Position numbers and translations under genes: made by a program. From positions 3,117,908 to 3,181,907 of the forward strand of contig NW_019091416.1 in NCBI RefSeq assembly GCF_001949145.1: 64,000 nucleotides of DNA, read 5' to 3'. This document shows positions 11,601 to 20,831 of this stretch, in pieces (the first letter of the stretch is position 1; every line of letters begins with the position of its first letter). Source of the stretch: Acanthaster planci. Taxonomy: Eukaryota; Echinodermata; Asteroidea; Valvatida; Acanthasteridae. The notes below the pieces were generated by a model. The model did not search any database. It was not told where the DNA came from and saw nothing but the letters and a program-made list of their open reading frames with translations.

Positions 11601-13180
11601 AAAGCCCCCCCATGGTCCTCATTTTTGTGGTTATAGCGACACTCGAATAAGGAAGTAAAGAAGACGTATTTAATCATGCTCAAACACTGACGGTTGTTCC
11701 CTAACCTCAATCTCACCAGTATATCGGAAAGGTTTCCCTACATCCAACACCTTCGGATCATCGTCCGTTACATCTTTCTGGAAGTTTCGTGGTACTTGGC
11801 AAACACTTCGAATGCAATATGATGGGTGAAACGGGTCAGTGATCTACCGGACACAAGTGGCGCTTGGGAGGTTCCACTGCAATCGGACAATGACGACCCC
11901 AGCGGGGGCTGGGGCTGGAGATATGTTGGCTTACCGCTTAAACTGACGAAACGGCACTACCAGCCTCCGCCACCTTTTGGGGGAGGGGCATTGAGGACTC
12001 TTTTAAGGTTCAAACAAAAAAATGGACCGTCGTTTTGAAAAAAAGAAAGAAAAAAATCCCCTCCCCTCGCCCTGGGCGCCCATTTGCGTAGGGTGCTGGG
12101 TACGGAAAAGCCATCGCTTCCTACCCCAAGGGACTGATTATCCTTGATCTAAAAACCATATTCCTTCCATATGAAGCTACATATCTTTTATAAGTACAAC
12201 CATAACGAAGACAATTTCTTCTTTCAAAATGCCAGAAGAAGATTTCTTCCTATGACAAGAAACTCCGGGCGACGCTTTCCTTCTTCCAAGCCTCGATTTG
12301 TTTGGCTCCAAAAATACCCTCATGGCGGCAGGCAATTTCGTCCGAAGTATCCAGCAATCGATGAGTAACTTTCGCGCAAACTGAGAATAAAAACATACAC
12401 CGACTTCGGAAAGTCGGCAAACCGAATAAAGAAAACAGGCTGGCCAACACCAATACGCTTTCTACGAATCTACAATTGTGTGTTTCTTTCATTTAATGTT
12501 CTTCGAGGTTTGCAGTACTGTCTCCCATGCTATTTTCTCTGCACTGAATCATGAACGCGTTGATAGCTTCGGACAGGCCCCTCGGGCATTATGAGCTTTC
12601 TTGCCCTTCACCTGCCTGATGTAACAATGTTAGACTGGCGGGGTTCGAGTCGATAGAACCACAGTGGCAGTGGGAGGGGCATTGCTGCCGTCCCCTACGG
12701 CGGTAGGTTCGAAGAAAAGGTCACCGAGGAAAGTGGCTTTTGAAATGTCGCCGTGTTTAATCAAAATGTAAGAGGTAGTCACTGAGCATGCCGATTCGAT
12801 GCGCCTGTAAATTAAGCAGTATATACTCACTGAAATATTTGGAAATGAAACGCTTTTCCTTAGGAAAATTATCTGCTTGATTTTTAAAAAACCAAGGCAC
12901 ATCAAAAACTTCGTCTTTAGTCCCAACAATTAATTTATGCCAATTTTAGAATATCTGAACATTTTCGTATAGGTAGTATAAAGCTTATAATCGAACAATC
13001 GTGAATTGACAAGTCGCTGAATTTTCTCTAAATAATTTCTCACTAGTGCCACTCAGGCCCAAAAAAAGTCTCCAGTTTCTGGTCAGCGAGCGTGTCACCG
13101 TGGACCTACGCGTCGGCAAAAATAAAAAAGTTTTTCATATGGTATAATACGATGTCCAAATGCTGCCAAACTTGCTTATT
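8689..13180. other. Presumed intron, no supported gene
   Basis: Short open frames of random composition occur on both strands, the longest 152 codons at 10883-11341, with no recognisable domain. A direct repeat of CCACCAATCA..GACA.GGAT occurs near 8836 and 8959. A G-run lies at 9783-9792. An inverted G/C-rich unit at about 11119-11180 ends in a GTAGTTACGCC word like the edge of the G-rich elements. A purine-rich stretch lies at 12015-12060. Confidence 0.4.
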
Positions 13181-13244
13181 CGATTGGAATCCTGCTACTT
13201 CATAATTTAAACGTGTTTTAGATGGAGTACGGCTGAGTAATATA

Positions 13245-13456
13245 GGCTGTTTTCCAATACTCAACTTCGGCTCCGTCTCAGGCTTCAACTGTTTTTTAGC
13301 TAGCTGCCTTTGAAGCTGTAAGCGCAGTAATTACGCTAATAGTGCCACAAAACACCAAATAAGATGCAAGAGAGCCAAAAATTACAGTAATCCAATTTAA
13401 ATTAAACGCTTACCTAAGCCTGAGGCGGAGACGAAGTTGAGTATTGGAAAACGGCC
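13245..13456. repeat. Inverted-repeat element inside duplication unit 1
   Basis: The arms are close to 40 bases: TTTTCCAATACTCAACTTCG, then GCTCCGTCTCAGGCTT on the left, inverted on the right as AAGCCTGAGGCGGAGACGAA and TTGAGTATTGGAAAA. The interior is non-coding. The copy in unit 2 is at 14427-14641. Confidence 0.7.
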
Positions 13457-13506
13457 ATAGCGTCCCAATAAGCGCCCATACCTTTAGTCGGGTACTCTTT
13501 TTTCAG

Positions 13507-13697
13507 ATGACGTCATTTATGTATTATACATTCACATTTGGGAACCAGACAAACGAGGTAGTCTTTTGTCCCGTGTATATCTACAAGCTTAAAACGCTTT
13601 TAAACAGGGGCCAGTCCATGTCTGTGTTGCGGTACGTACCCAACGCAGTGGCGATGGACATCGCGCGTTGTTCATACATTATTTGTAGGGGAACAAG
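13507..13697 (+). CDS. Exon-like open segment, duplication copy 1
   Basis: A classic acceptor (CTCTTTTTTCAG) is followed at once by ATG and 63 open codons, then an ACAAG|GTGAGG donor. The translation starts MTSFMYYTFTF and ends near VAMDIARCSYIICRGT. The second copy (14692-14888) keeps the frame, the acceptor and the donor, and differs by a 6-base in-frame insertion plus a mix of silent and replacement changes. I recognise no family. It does not continue the frame of the 5508 exon, which runs into a stop when spliced to it, so it would belong to another transcript. A chance open frame in a young duplication is a real alternative. TGACGTCA, a perfect CRE/ATF palindrome, overlaps the first codons of this copy only. 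Confidence 0.3.
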
Positions 13698-14001
13698 GTG
13701 AGGTCAGCCCCCTGACCAGAAACCGGAGACTTTTGGGGCCTAATTGACCTGTTTTATGTTGAGGGCATGTTGCAAAATGAGCCAGTTTGGTCGGGAACAA
13801 AGTGTGCGTGAGTCCGCGCTTGGGTGCCTTGATATGTAACTCTATGTACAGTGCATGTGCATTGGGCGTAGTTCAAACTCATGGAGATCAATGTTTAAAC
13901 TGAAGTGATGTCACACTTTCCGAACCGGATAGGGCATACAATCGCGTGTGCGAATGACGCGCTTAAGATTAGGCATGCGCTGTTGGAATACTGAACTGGC
14001 T

Positions 14002-14155
14002 CAATACGGTAGTTTCACAACGCGTTGGCCAATCACAGTGCGCGAAATTTGTCGACCCAATGCGCGTTTAGAAAGGGTCGACAAATTTCGCGCGTTATGA
14101 TTGGCCAACGTGTTGCAAACTCTTGATGGCGTCCTATTGTGAATCGCTCGCATTG
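14002..14155. repeat. Long palindrome in unit 1, left arm shortened
   Basis: GTTGGCCAATCAC...GCGCGAAATTTGTCGACCC is inverted after a loop of about 16 bases as GGGTCGACAAATTTCGCGCG...TGATTGGCCAAC. The outer part CAATACGG/CGCATTG also pairs. Compared with unit 2, about 22 bases are missing from the left arm. Confidence 0.7.
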
Positions 14156-14426
14156 GGTCGTATGAATAAAAAGTAGCATTTGCTTTTACTACCATTTTTG
14201 AAGTTTTCTCGTGTTTGTATGAATAATAATGAAGCAATTACCAAAGAGTAAAAGTATTTATTTATTGCTCTTTAAACTTGTGCTTGACAATAAGCAGTTG
14301 TTTCATTTTGTGTGAATAAAAATGAGTAAGTTCTACAGAATTGGAGTATTTACTTGATANATCGATTGGAATCCTGCAACTGCATAATTTAAACGTGTTT
14401 TAGATGGAGTACGGCTGAGTAATATA

Positions 14427-14641
14427 GGCCGTTTTCCAATACTCAACTTCGGCTCCGTCTCGGGCTTCAACTGTTTTTTAGCTAGCTGCCTTTGAAGCTG
14501 TAAGCGCAGTAATTACTCTAATAGTGCCACAAAACATCAAATAAGATGCAAGAGAGCCAAAAATTACAGTAATCCAATTTAAATTAAACGCTTGCCTATT
14601 AAGCCTGAGGCGGAGACGAAGTTGAGTATTGGAAAACGGCC
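14427..14641. repeat. Inverted-repeat element inside duplication unit 2
   Basis: This is the second copy of the element at 13245-13456, with slightly better matching ends (GGCCGTTTTCCAATACTCAA and TTGAGTATTGGAAAACGGCC). Confidence 0.7.
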
Positions 14642-14691
14642 ATAGCGTCCCTACAAGCGCCCATACATTTAGTCGGGTACTCTTTTTTCAG

Positions 14692-14888
14692 ATGACATCA
14701 TTTATGTATTATACATTTACATTCGGGAACCAGACAACCGAGGTAGTCTTTTGTCGCGTGTACATGTACATCTACAAGCTTAAAACGCTTTTAAACAAGG
14801 GCCAGTCCATTTCTGTGTTGCGGTACGTACCCAACGCAGTGGCGATGGACATCGCGCGTTGTTCATACATTATTTGTAGGGGAACAAG
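14692..14888 (+). CDS. Exon-like open segment, duplication copy 2
   Basis: The acceptor, start ATG, open frame and donor are the same as in the 13507 copy. This copy is 197 bases; the extra 6 bases (ACATGT type) add two codons, so the frame survives. Replacement differences are few (for example Asn to Thr, Pro to Arg, Arg to Lys, Met to Ile) and several silent changes are present. Too few sites differ to prove selection. The function is unknown. Confidence 0.3.
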
Positions 14889-15298
14889 GTGAGGTCAGCC
14901 CCCTGACCAGAAACCGGAGACTTTTGGGGCCTAATTGACCTGTTTTATGTTGAGGGCATGTTGCAAAATGAGCCAGTTTGGTCGGGAACAAAGTGTGCGT
15001 GAGTCCACGCTTGGGTGCCTTGATATCCATTTCGTAAGTGACTTCGTCACAAAGGCGTACGCGCCACGATTTGCAGGCTTCCATTGGACGATCGCTGAAG
15101 TTGAGCGCTAACTGCCGGTTCCATGTACAGTACATTGTAAACGGCGATCAGTGCATGTAACTTTATGTACAGTGCAAGTGCAGTAGTTCAAACTCATATA
15201 GTGGAGATCAATCTTTCCGAACCGGATAGGGCAGACAATCGCGTGTGCGAATAACGCGCTTAAGATTGGGCATGCGCTGTTGGAATACTGAACTGGCT

Positions 15299-15465
15299 CA
15301 ATACGGCAGTTTCACAATAGTGCGCCACCAAGAATTTGCAACGCGTTGGCCAATCACAGTGCGCGAAATTTGTCGACCCAATGCGCGTTTAGAAAGAGTC
15401 GACAAATTTCGCGCGTTGTGATTGGCAAACTCTTGGTGACGTACTATTGTGAATCGCCCGTATTG
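15299..15465. repeat. Near-perfect 167-base palindrome in unit 2
   Basis: The arms of about 75 bases pair almost throughout: CAATACGGCAGTTTCACAAT with its inverse ATTGTGAATCGCCCGTATTG outside, GCCACCAAGA with TCTTGGTGAC in the middle, and GCGCGAAATTTGTCGAC with its inverse inside, around a loop of about 16 bases. This is a foldback element or MITE capable of a long hairpin. The flanking TGGGTCGTATGAATAAAA also occurs inverted at 16104-16138. Confidence 0.8.
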
Positions 15466-15669
15466 GGTCGTATGAATAAAAAGTAGCATTTGCTTTTACT
15501 ACCATTTTGGAAGTTTACTCGTGTTTGTATGAATAATAATGAAGCAATTGCCAAAGAGTATAAGTATTTATTTTTTGCTCTTTAAGCTTGTGCTTGACAA
15601 TAAGCAGTTGCTTCATTTTGTATGAATTAAAATGAGTAAGTTCTACAGAATTGGAGTATTTACTTGTCA

Positions 15670-15771
15670 NNNNNNNNNNNNNNNNNNNNNNNNNNNNNNN
15701 NNNNNNNNNNNNNNNNNNNNNNNNNNNNNNNNNNNNNNNNNNNNNNNNNNNNNNNNNNNNNNNNNNNNNNN
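15670..15771. other. Assembly gap (102 N)
   Basis: This is a run of N directly at the right end of duplication unit 2. All long open frames that cross it are artefacts. Confidence 0.99.
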
Positions 15772-18199
15772 CTGCATGCCTTTAGGAGGGAATCTCAAGA
15801 AACCAGATGCAGGCAGCTGTACCGATTTGAGATTGGCAGAGCAATTTTCTTCATCAAGGTTTTTGCGATCAAAATTACTGCCATCGTGCTTATCTGTCAT
15901 GCTGAGGTCTCAAGATACAGCACCGTTCTGCACTGTACGTGCAGACAATGGAAGCCCTATTGTGCAAAACAATTTGGCTCTTTAGTCAGCCACTAGTAGA
16001 TGCTGAATAGTTAAAAAAACTTTTTATTCCTACAAATCCAAGCATTTGCTTATTCTTACTGCTTTTACTTCTCAGTAAGTGCTTTTGTTGTTTGCTTGAA
16101 CCCCATAGCATTTGCTAGTTTTATTCATACGACCCACTGTTATCCTCTCATTTTGCTAGGGATAATACTTTGTGTGCTTAAAACTCTTTTGTGTGGATGA
16201 AGTGGATTTAAATACGAATGACAATACAAAGGTCCGTGGGGAACGATTCGGTCTAGTTTTGGTCTTCTTTATACAACGTGCAGAGCACAAAACAAAGTAT
16301 TGAAAGAGAATGATCGTTTAAAAGATTTCTGGAGATTAACTGTGCATCAATTTCTATTTTGCTTCATATACTTGACGAGGCGTATAATACTCACAGGTCT
16401 GATTTTTAATTACATTATAACGTCAAATGTATAATAGTCAACATCTGTATGGAATTTGTTCAGGCGCTACTTATGTCATGGGCCTTTACTATTTGTGTAA
16501 AAAAAACAATTTGCATAAATTATTTAATAAAGTGTCCATACAAACTACGTATAGCAACATTCTCATCGCAATAAAATTTTCTGGCAATAATTTGCAGTTC
16601 CAATGCAACCTGCAAGTAAAAAAGTATTTTAATGTTATTCTGTGTGCGTAAAATCACGTGCTTAGCAGTGCCATGAAATTGAGTCCTGTAGTGTTCAGAC
16701 TTTAAAAAAAAAGACGATACGTTCAAATTTCAAAAGCCTTGTTCCTCTGATAGGCCACATACAACGCAAGCAAAATAGTGAGCATACATAATGATTTAAA
16801 GGGGATTGTTTCTTTCAATGTCTTCCTTTTTTGTTCAAAGCAGGGGGCATTGGGTAAAGATGTTGAAGTGTACAGCACCCATCTCTTAAACTGAATAACA
16901 TATGTCGTTGTTTCCTCATTATTCACTAAGCATACAACAGCGCCAGTCGATGCCAAGTACTCAAAAAGGCCTTCTAAACTTGACCGACATTTAAAATTTC
17001 AGGCCACTAGAGTCACTCGAACGTTTGATTCTCAAACTGGCAAAATGAAATAGGCCACTTTAATAGCCAAGGGAAAGACAGAAACCTGCAAACGGGCCGT
17101 TATCTGTGAATTTCGCTTTGATAAGCCGTTCATATAAATTTACTGTACACTGAACGCTCTCCGCAATATAAAACCAGACACAGTGCGAGGCATACTCATA
17201 CGAATCAGGATGCATTGCACTATGCATGGCCTTCCAAATCCAATTCTGATGCCACACTATGATGAAATGGCAGTGAAACAAAGCTGGTTCGAATACAGAA
17301 AACGGCCGGCCTGTCAACTCATTCTCTGACGATAATGATTTCGTTTTGTGACATGTTTCGTGGTTCAACATACGTCGACTAGCGGGCACAGATCTTGGAA
17401 GTGGGAATCCGACCCTCCAAGCAAAATGAATAATTTGAGTAATGATAAGGTTCACGTTGACATGCACGCATTTGTCTAACATCACTGAAGGCACTGATAG
17501 TCGAAAGGTGATTTGTATCTTTGATGGCATTTATCAAGAGCAAACTTGACTTTGTACCTGGGTTGCATTTTTACCAGACTTAACGCCAAGTCGAAACTGA
17601 TTTGATTTTTCTCTCGACGCGTGTGTATACATGAAAATGTATCCCTTCCAAGAGCATTTGTTTAGAAAAACTGGCTAAAGTAGTCAGAATTGTCTCAAAC
17701 CACACCACAGAGCATCTACATGCACACTCCCAAAATTTCCGGGGCCCTTCTGTGGGCCCAGACCCCACGCTACTCAGGACTTTGCGCTTCGTGCGCGCAT
17801 TTGTTCTGATCAGGGCGATGCCCCCCCACACACTTTTCAAAACGGATCGACGCCCTTGCATATGCCTATACAATTAACATACTAACCGACCCCAGTGCTC
17901 TTTGTGGAATTTTATCGGTCAATTATCTCTCAGTACGACTCCCAGTCTATATTAAAGGAATATTTAATCGGCTTGACGTGGCACTGTCAGTGATAAGCGC
18001 ATCAGTAAAAATTGCATATTGGCAGTGTTCTTTTGTATTTAAGATATTGAATTAGACCTTCAGAGTCAATACTGAAATTAAGTTTACGTAACAAGAGCAT
18101 TTAGCAGTGCACTAAAGCCTAGAACCAACGGACAGACGAACTGCCAAAATGGAACGTTTCTAAAAAAAATGTTTTCTTTGCCGGGGTTAAAATTATTAT
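15772..18199. other. Presumed intron, no supported gene
   Basis: At 16104-16138 TAGCATTTGCTAGTTTTATT followed by CATACGACCCA is the inverse of the sequence that follows the palindromes in both duplication units. It may mark the far end of the same composite element. A 156-codon minus-strand frame at 17060-17530 has no recognisable domain and I treat it as chance. No RNA gene was seen. Confidence 0.4.
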
Positions 18200-18367
18200 T
18201 GTTACTTAAACACTGCTGGTGTTACTTCTAAACCCTCCAGTGCATTATAACACTTGTAGGTGTGTAAAGTAACACCAACGGTGTTAAAGGAACACAATTC
18301 TATGTGGTCATCTAATAACACAAAAAATGTTGTTTTTAACACCACAGTTTTTGCATTGAATATTAAC
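18200..18367. repeat. Region of repeated TAACACC/GGTGTTA words
   Basis: Within 170 bases there are at least six copies of TAACAC or its inverse, including the palindrome GTAACACCAACGGTGTTAAA (18269-18288). The inverse of that palindrome recurs at 37387-37406 with one mismatch in 20. This fits a small foldback repeat family. Confidence 0.55.
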
Positions 18368-19556
18368 CCTTTCCATTTTGTATTGCTTCTCATTCGCCAT
18401 CTAGGGCCTAAATAGATGTTGGCGAGGGACCGTCGACGTTGTTTTGTTCGGAAACGCCGGGACGGCCTCTACCCAATCGACTTCAATCCTGTGCCGACCC
18501 TCGCAATTCCATCCCAATTTGTCACGATTTCCCTCCCCGGTTTAATTTCTGCTGCGTGCAAGGCTGGGTGCGTTTACAACTAGTGGTACATTCTTGATCA
18601 ATTGGCCCTGATCGTGTGTGTACCAGCCTTATGCCGCCGAAGGTCGCCAATTTTCTGCGTTAATGTTGACGATACGAAACAAAGGAGGTGGTGTAAGGAT
18701 TTTAACGTGGTGAATAGACACCAGTTTTCCATTAACAAACATCAAAATACAGATCAACAATTAAAGTTTCATTCCAAGCTGATGCCTCAGGCAATAAAAC
18801 TAAAAGGAACAATTCTTTAACGCTGACGCACAAATGTTAAATATTTCGATTAAAATGACATTTAGAACCTCGACGATGACGAAACGACCTTTCGCGGAAC
18901 AAGATTAAGGCCCGGAGCAACTTACCGCATCGGTAAAGCCTTGTCTCGAAACGGAGCGGTGCTGCCTACAAGCGGTCAATTAGTTCATCAACGTGACATT
19001 TCGCTGTTGCAAGTAATTCACCAACAAGCTCTACGATATCGCTAATATCTCGGTTGTATTTGATACAAGTAGAGTTTCAGCTAACATCGAAAATGCTGCA
19101 TGGGAACTGAGCTAGGCAAGTCCCGCGAGACTGGATAAAGACTTCTATTTATGACCTACTTATGTCTTTGCGCTATTTTGTCCCATATTACACAAAACCA
19201 TCTAAATTATTATCCATGACCAATTACTTCCATTTTTAACAGCGACGACGTAACAAAATATGCATCTGGGTGATTGAGTAAAACTCTTGAATTGTGGAAT
19301 ATGGTACATTTTAAGGAAAAATACCACGTGCATATCTTGAATGCAGTTGAACTAATAACGTGATGATAAAAAGAAACCAAGGAAGGATGGTAACATATTA
19401 GCTTCGTTACAAGGTTTCGACATGATAAAAAACAAGCTCTACTGCTGAAGGAATCTCTTCCTGGGGAAATATTTGGTTGTGCCCTTTGCTGACGCATTTC
19501 AATGAATACTTTATGCCAAATGCTTTCAGAGAATTTGTAAGGAAAAAACTTGTGCA
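18368..19556. other. Presumed intron, no supported gene
   Basis: A CpG-richer patch lies at about 18415-18660, but it holds no splice-bounded open frame I can defend. The rest is AT-rich and featureless. Confidence 0.35.
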
Positions 19557-19625
19557 AATGTGACTCGAACTCACGACCTTCTGCTTACTCGTGCACGCAG
19601 ATGGCCCATCCAGGAACTCGTCTTC
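19557..19625 (-). mobile_element. Degenerate tRNA-derived SINE fragment
   Basis: The minus strand has CGAGTAAGCAGAAGGTCGTG followed by AGTTCGAGTCA, matching the anticodon-to-B-box part of the nearby SINEs. The A box and head are not recognisable. It lies 300 bases from the SINE pair below. Confidence 0.5.
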
Positions 19626-19861
19626 GAGTTCCATCCTATGTTTGTAATTTTTTTCCAGAAAGCACCAAGTATGAAGCGCTTGTTAAAACGTTTACATGGG
19701 AAATAAACAAACATTTACATTTATAATAATAATAATTCATTCATTTACATAGTGCAAATGTCATACATTTATGTTCAAATGCGCTGAACAATGAAGACAT
19801 AAACTACCACTTGGTCGAGCCAAAGGCATACTTGAATGAATGTAATTTTTATTTTTAGATT

Positions 19862-20040
19862 TTTGCCCTTCCCGACGTGTATTATAACACTGCATACTCA
19901 GTGTTTGCCCCCGAGGGCATGTGAAAAAAACACAAGCGTACTTGGGTGGGACTCGAACCCACGACTTCCTGCTTACTGGTGCAGATATCTTAACCACTCG
20001 ACCACCGAGCCTGCCGGCGTCGGCTGGTTCGAGCCAGGCA
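19862..20040 (-). mobile_element. tRNA-derived SINE, copy 1
   Basis: On the minus strand there is a head (CTCGAACCAGCCGACGCCGG), a tRNA-like core with a perfect RNA polymerase III A box (TGGTCGAGTGG) and B box (GGTTCGAGTCC), and a tail containing ACTGAGTATGCAGTGTTATA and then CGTCGGGAAGGGCAAAAATC. The core resembles a serine- or leucine-type tRNA in its D and T arms but is not a clean cloverleaf. Three other copies in this window share head, core and part of the tail, which makes it a SINE family rather than a tRNA gene. Confidence 0.75.
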
Positions 20041-20041
20041 G

Positions 20042-20089
20042 GGCAAAAATCTAAAATTAACATCTCCCCGGTGCAATCCTTGGAAATAG
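20042..20089 (+). repeat. SINE tail fragment or flanking direct repeat
   Basis: GCAAAAATCTAAAATTAACA with CCCGGTGCAATCC and TTGGAAATA recurs just after copy 2 at about 20299-20352. The two lie on either side of SINE copy 2. Either they are a duplicated flank or this is the tail of a third, truncated SINE. Confidence 0.5.
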
Positions 20090-20097
20090 TTGTTCGC

Positions 20098-20312
20098 AGT
20101 ACCTGCTGCTACATCTGACTCGAACCAGCCAGACGACACCGGTAAGCTCGGTGATCGAGTGGTTAAGACGTCTGCACTAGTAAGCAGGAAGTCGTGGGTT
20201 CGAGCCCCACCCGAGTACGCTTGTGTTTTTTTCCCCACAAACCTTCGGGGGGGGGGGAACACTGAGTTTACAGTGTCATAGGCCTACACGCCGGCAAGGC
20301 AAAAATCTCAAA
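20098..20312 (+). mobile_element. tRNA-derived SINE, copy 2
   Basis: Head CTGCTGCTACATCTGACTCG, core with TGATCGAGTGGTTAAG (one mismatch to the A-box consensus) and B box GGTTCGAGCCC, a CTGC/GCAG anticodon-stem remnant, then a tail with AACACTGAGTTTACAGTGTCA and GGCAAGGCAAAAATCT. It lies head to head with copy 1, 57 bases apart. A run of ten Gs interrupts the tail. Confidence 0.75.
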
Positions 20313-20521
20313 TTAATTAACATCTTCCCGGTGCAAATCCATCCTTGGAAATAAATGTAATATTTGTTACACTCCATCCACTGCTTTGATTTCTGGATGA
20401 CCTGAGTTTCAAAGGTGGAAGACAGTGCAACAGTTTGGGAATGGGCTCAATTTTGAGAACTTTCCTCTTGCATTTCACCAAGTAGAAGTTATGCAACCGT
20501 TTCATTCTCTTCCTCTCACAG

Positions 20522-20831
20522 GGACACCTTACCTGAACCAGCTCGACCGGGCTCAGAGGGACTCTCGGCTTCGCCTATCGTGTGACGGGCGCTGCCAGGC
20601 CCAACGACCAACCTACGCCCCCACCATCATGCGCTCCTTCACTGCTCCGGCCGCCATCGTGGCTCCCAGCGCGCTGGGACTGTGCACTGACCGGCCCGTG
20701 GCCGGGGGACTGTGCCCCGTCTGCCGGTCCGGCATCGTCAACGGAAACCGTACTTCCGGACTCTTGTGTTGCAAGATAAACCACAGCCCGGCCTGCCCTG
20801 CGTGCGGTGTGGTGTTCGACGACGCCGACGA
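20522..20831 (+). CDS. Zinc-ribbon-like protein, central coding exon
   Basis: This exon lies between a TTCCTCTCACAG acceptor and a GA|GTAAGT donor and is strikingly GC-rich compared with both flanks. It encodes residues 11-112 of a proposed 179-residue protein: a polar N-terminal part with Cys30 and Cys34, an Ala/Pro-rich segment, then GGLCPVCRSG (Cys74, Cys77), Cys92-Cys93, His97 and CPACGVVFDD (Cys101, Cys104). Two CxxC pairs 24 residues apart suggest one structural zinc site. The CPVC-R-x-G...CPxCG-x-x-F layout recalls the C-terminus of brain protein I3 (BRI3), but the hydrophobic segment of BRI3 is absent, so I do not assign that family. No signal peptide or membrane segment is seen. Phase is 1 at the start and 2 at the end. 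Confidence 0.8.

Larger units (their letters stand above)
13181..14357. repeat. Tandem duplication, unit 1 (about 1.18 kb)
   Basis: Unit 1 begins CGATTGGAATCCTGCT and ends GGAGTATTTACTTGAT. Unit 2 starts at 14363 with the same words and keeps the same order throughout: an inverted-repeat element, an exon-like segment, a stretch of mixed sequence, a long palindrome and an AT-rich tail. Divergence looks like a few percent with several indels. The units are joined across a single N at 14360. Confidence 0.85.
14363..15669. repeat. Tandem duplication, unit 2 (about 1.31 kb)
   Basis: This is collinear with unit 1. It is longer mainly because of an extra block near 15027-15155 that includes GTAAGTGACTTCGTCACAAAG and an extended left palindrome arm. 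It runs directly into the 102-base gap, so its true right edge is unknown. Confidence 0.85.

Noticed and set aside
15632-15996. Open frames crossing the 102-base gap
   Set aside because: Most of the translated length is N.
17060-17530. 156-codon open frame on the minus strand
   Set aside because: No recognisable motif, composition rich in Cys, His and Trp as in random AT-rich DNA, and no supporting splice sites examined were convincing.
19937-20218. Possible functional tRNA genes
   Set aside because: A and B boxes are good but the cloverleaf is imperfect (weak acceptor pairing, 8-base anticodon loop), and conserved non-tRNA head and tail sequences show these are SINEs.
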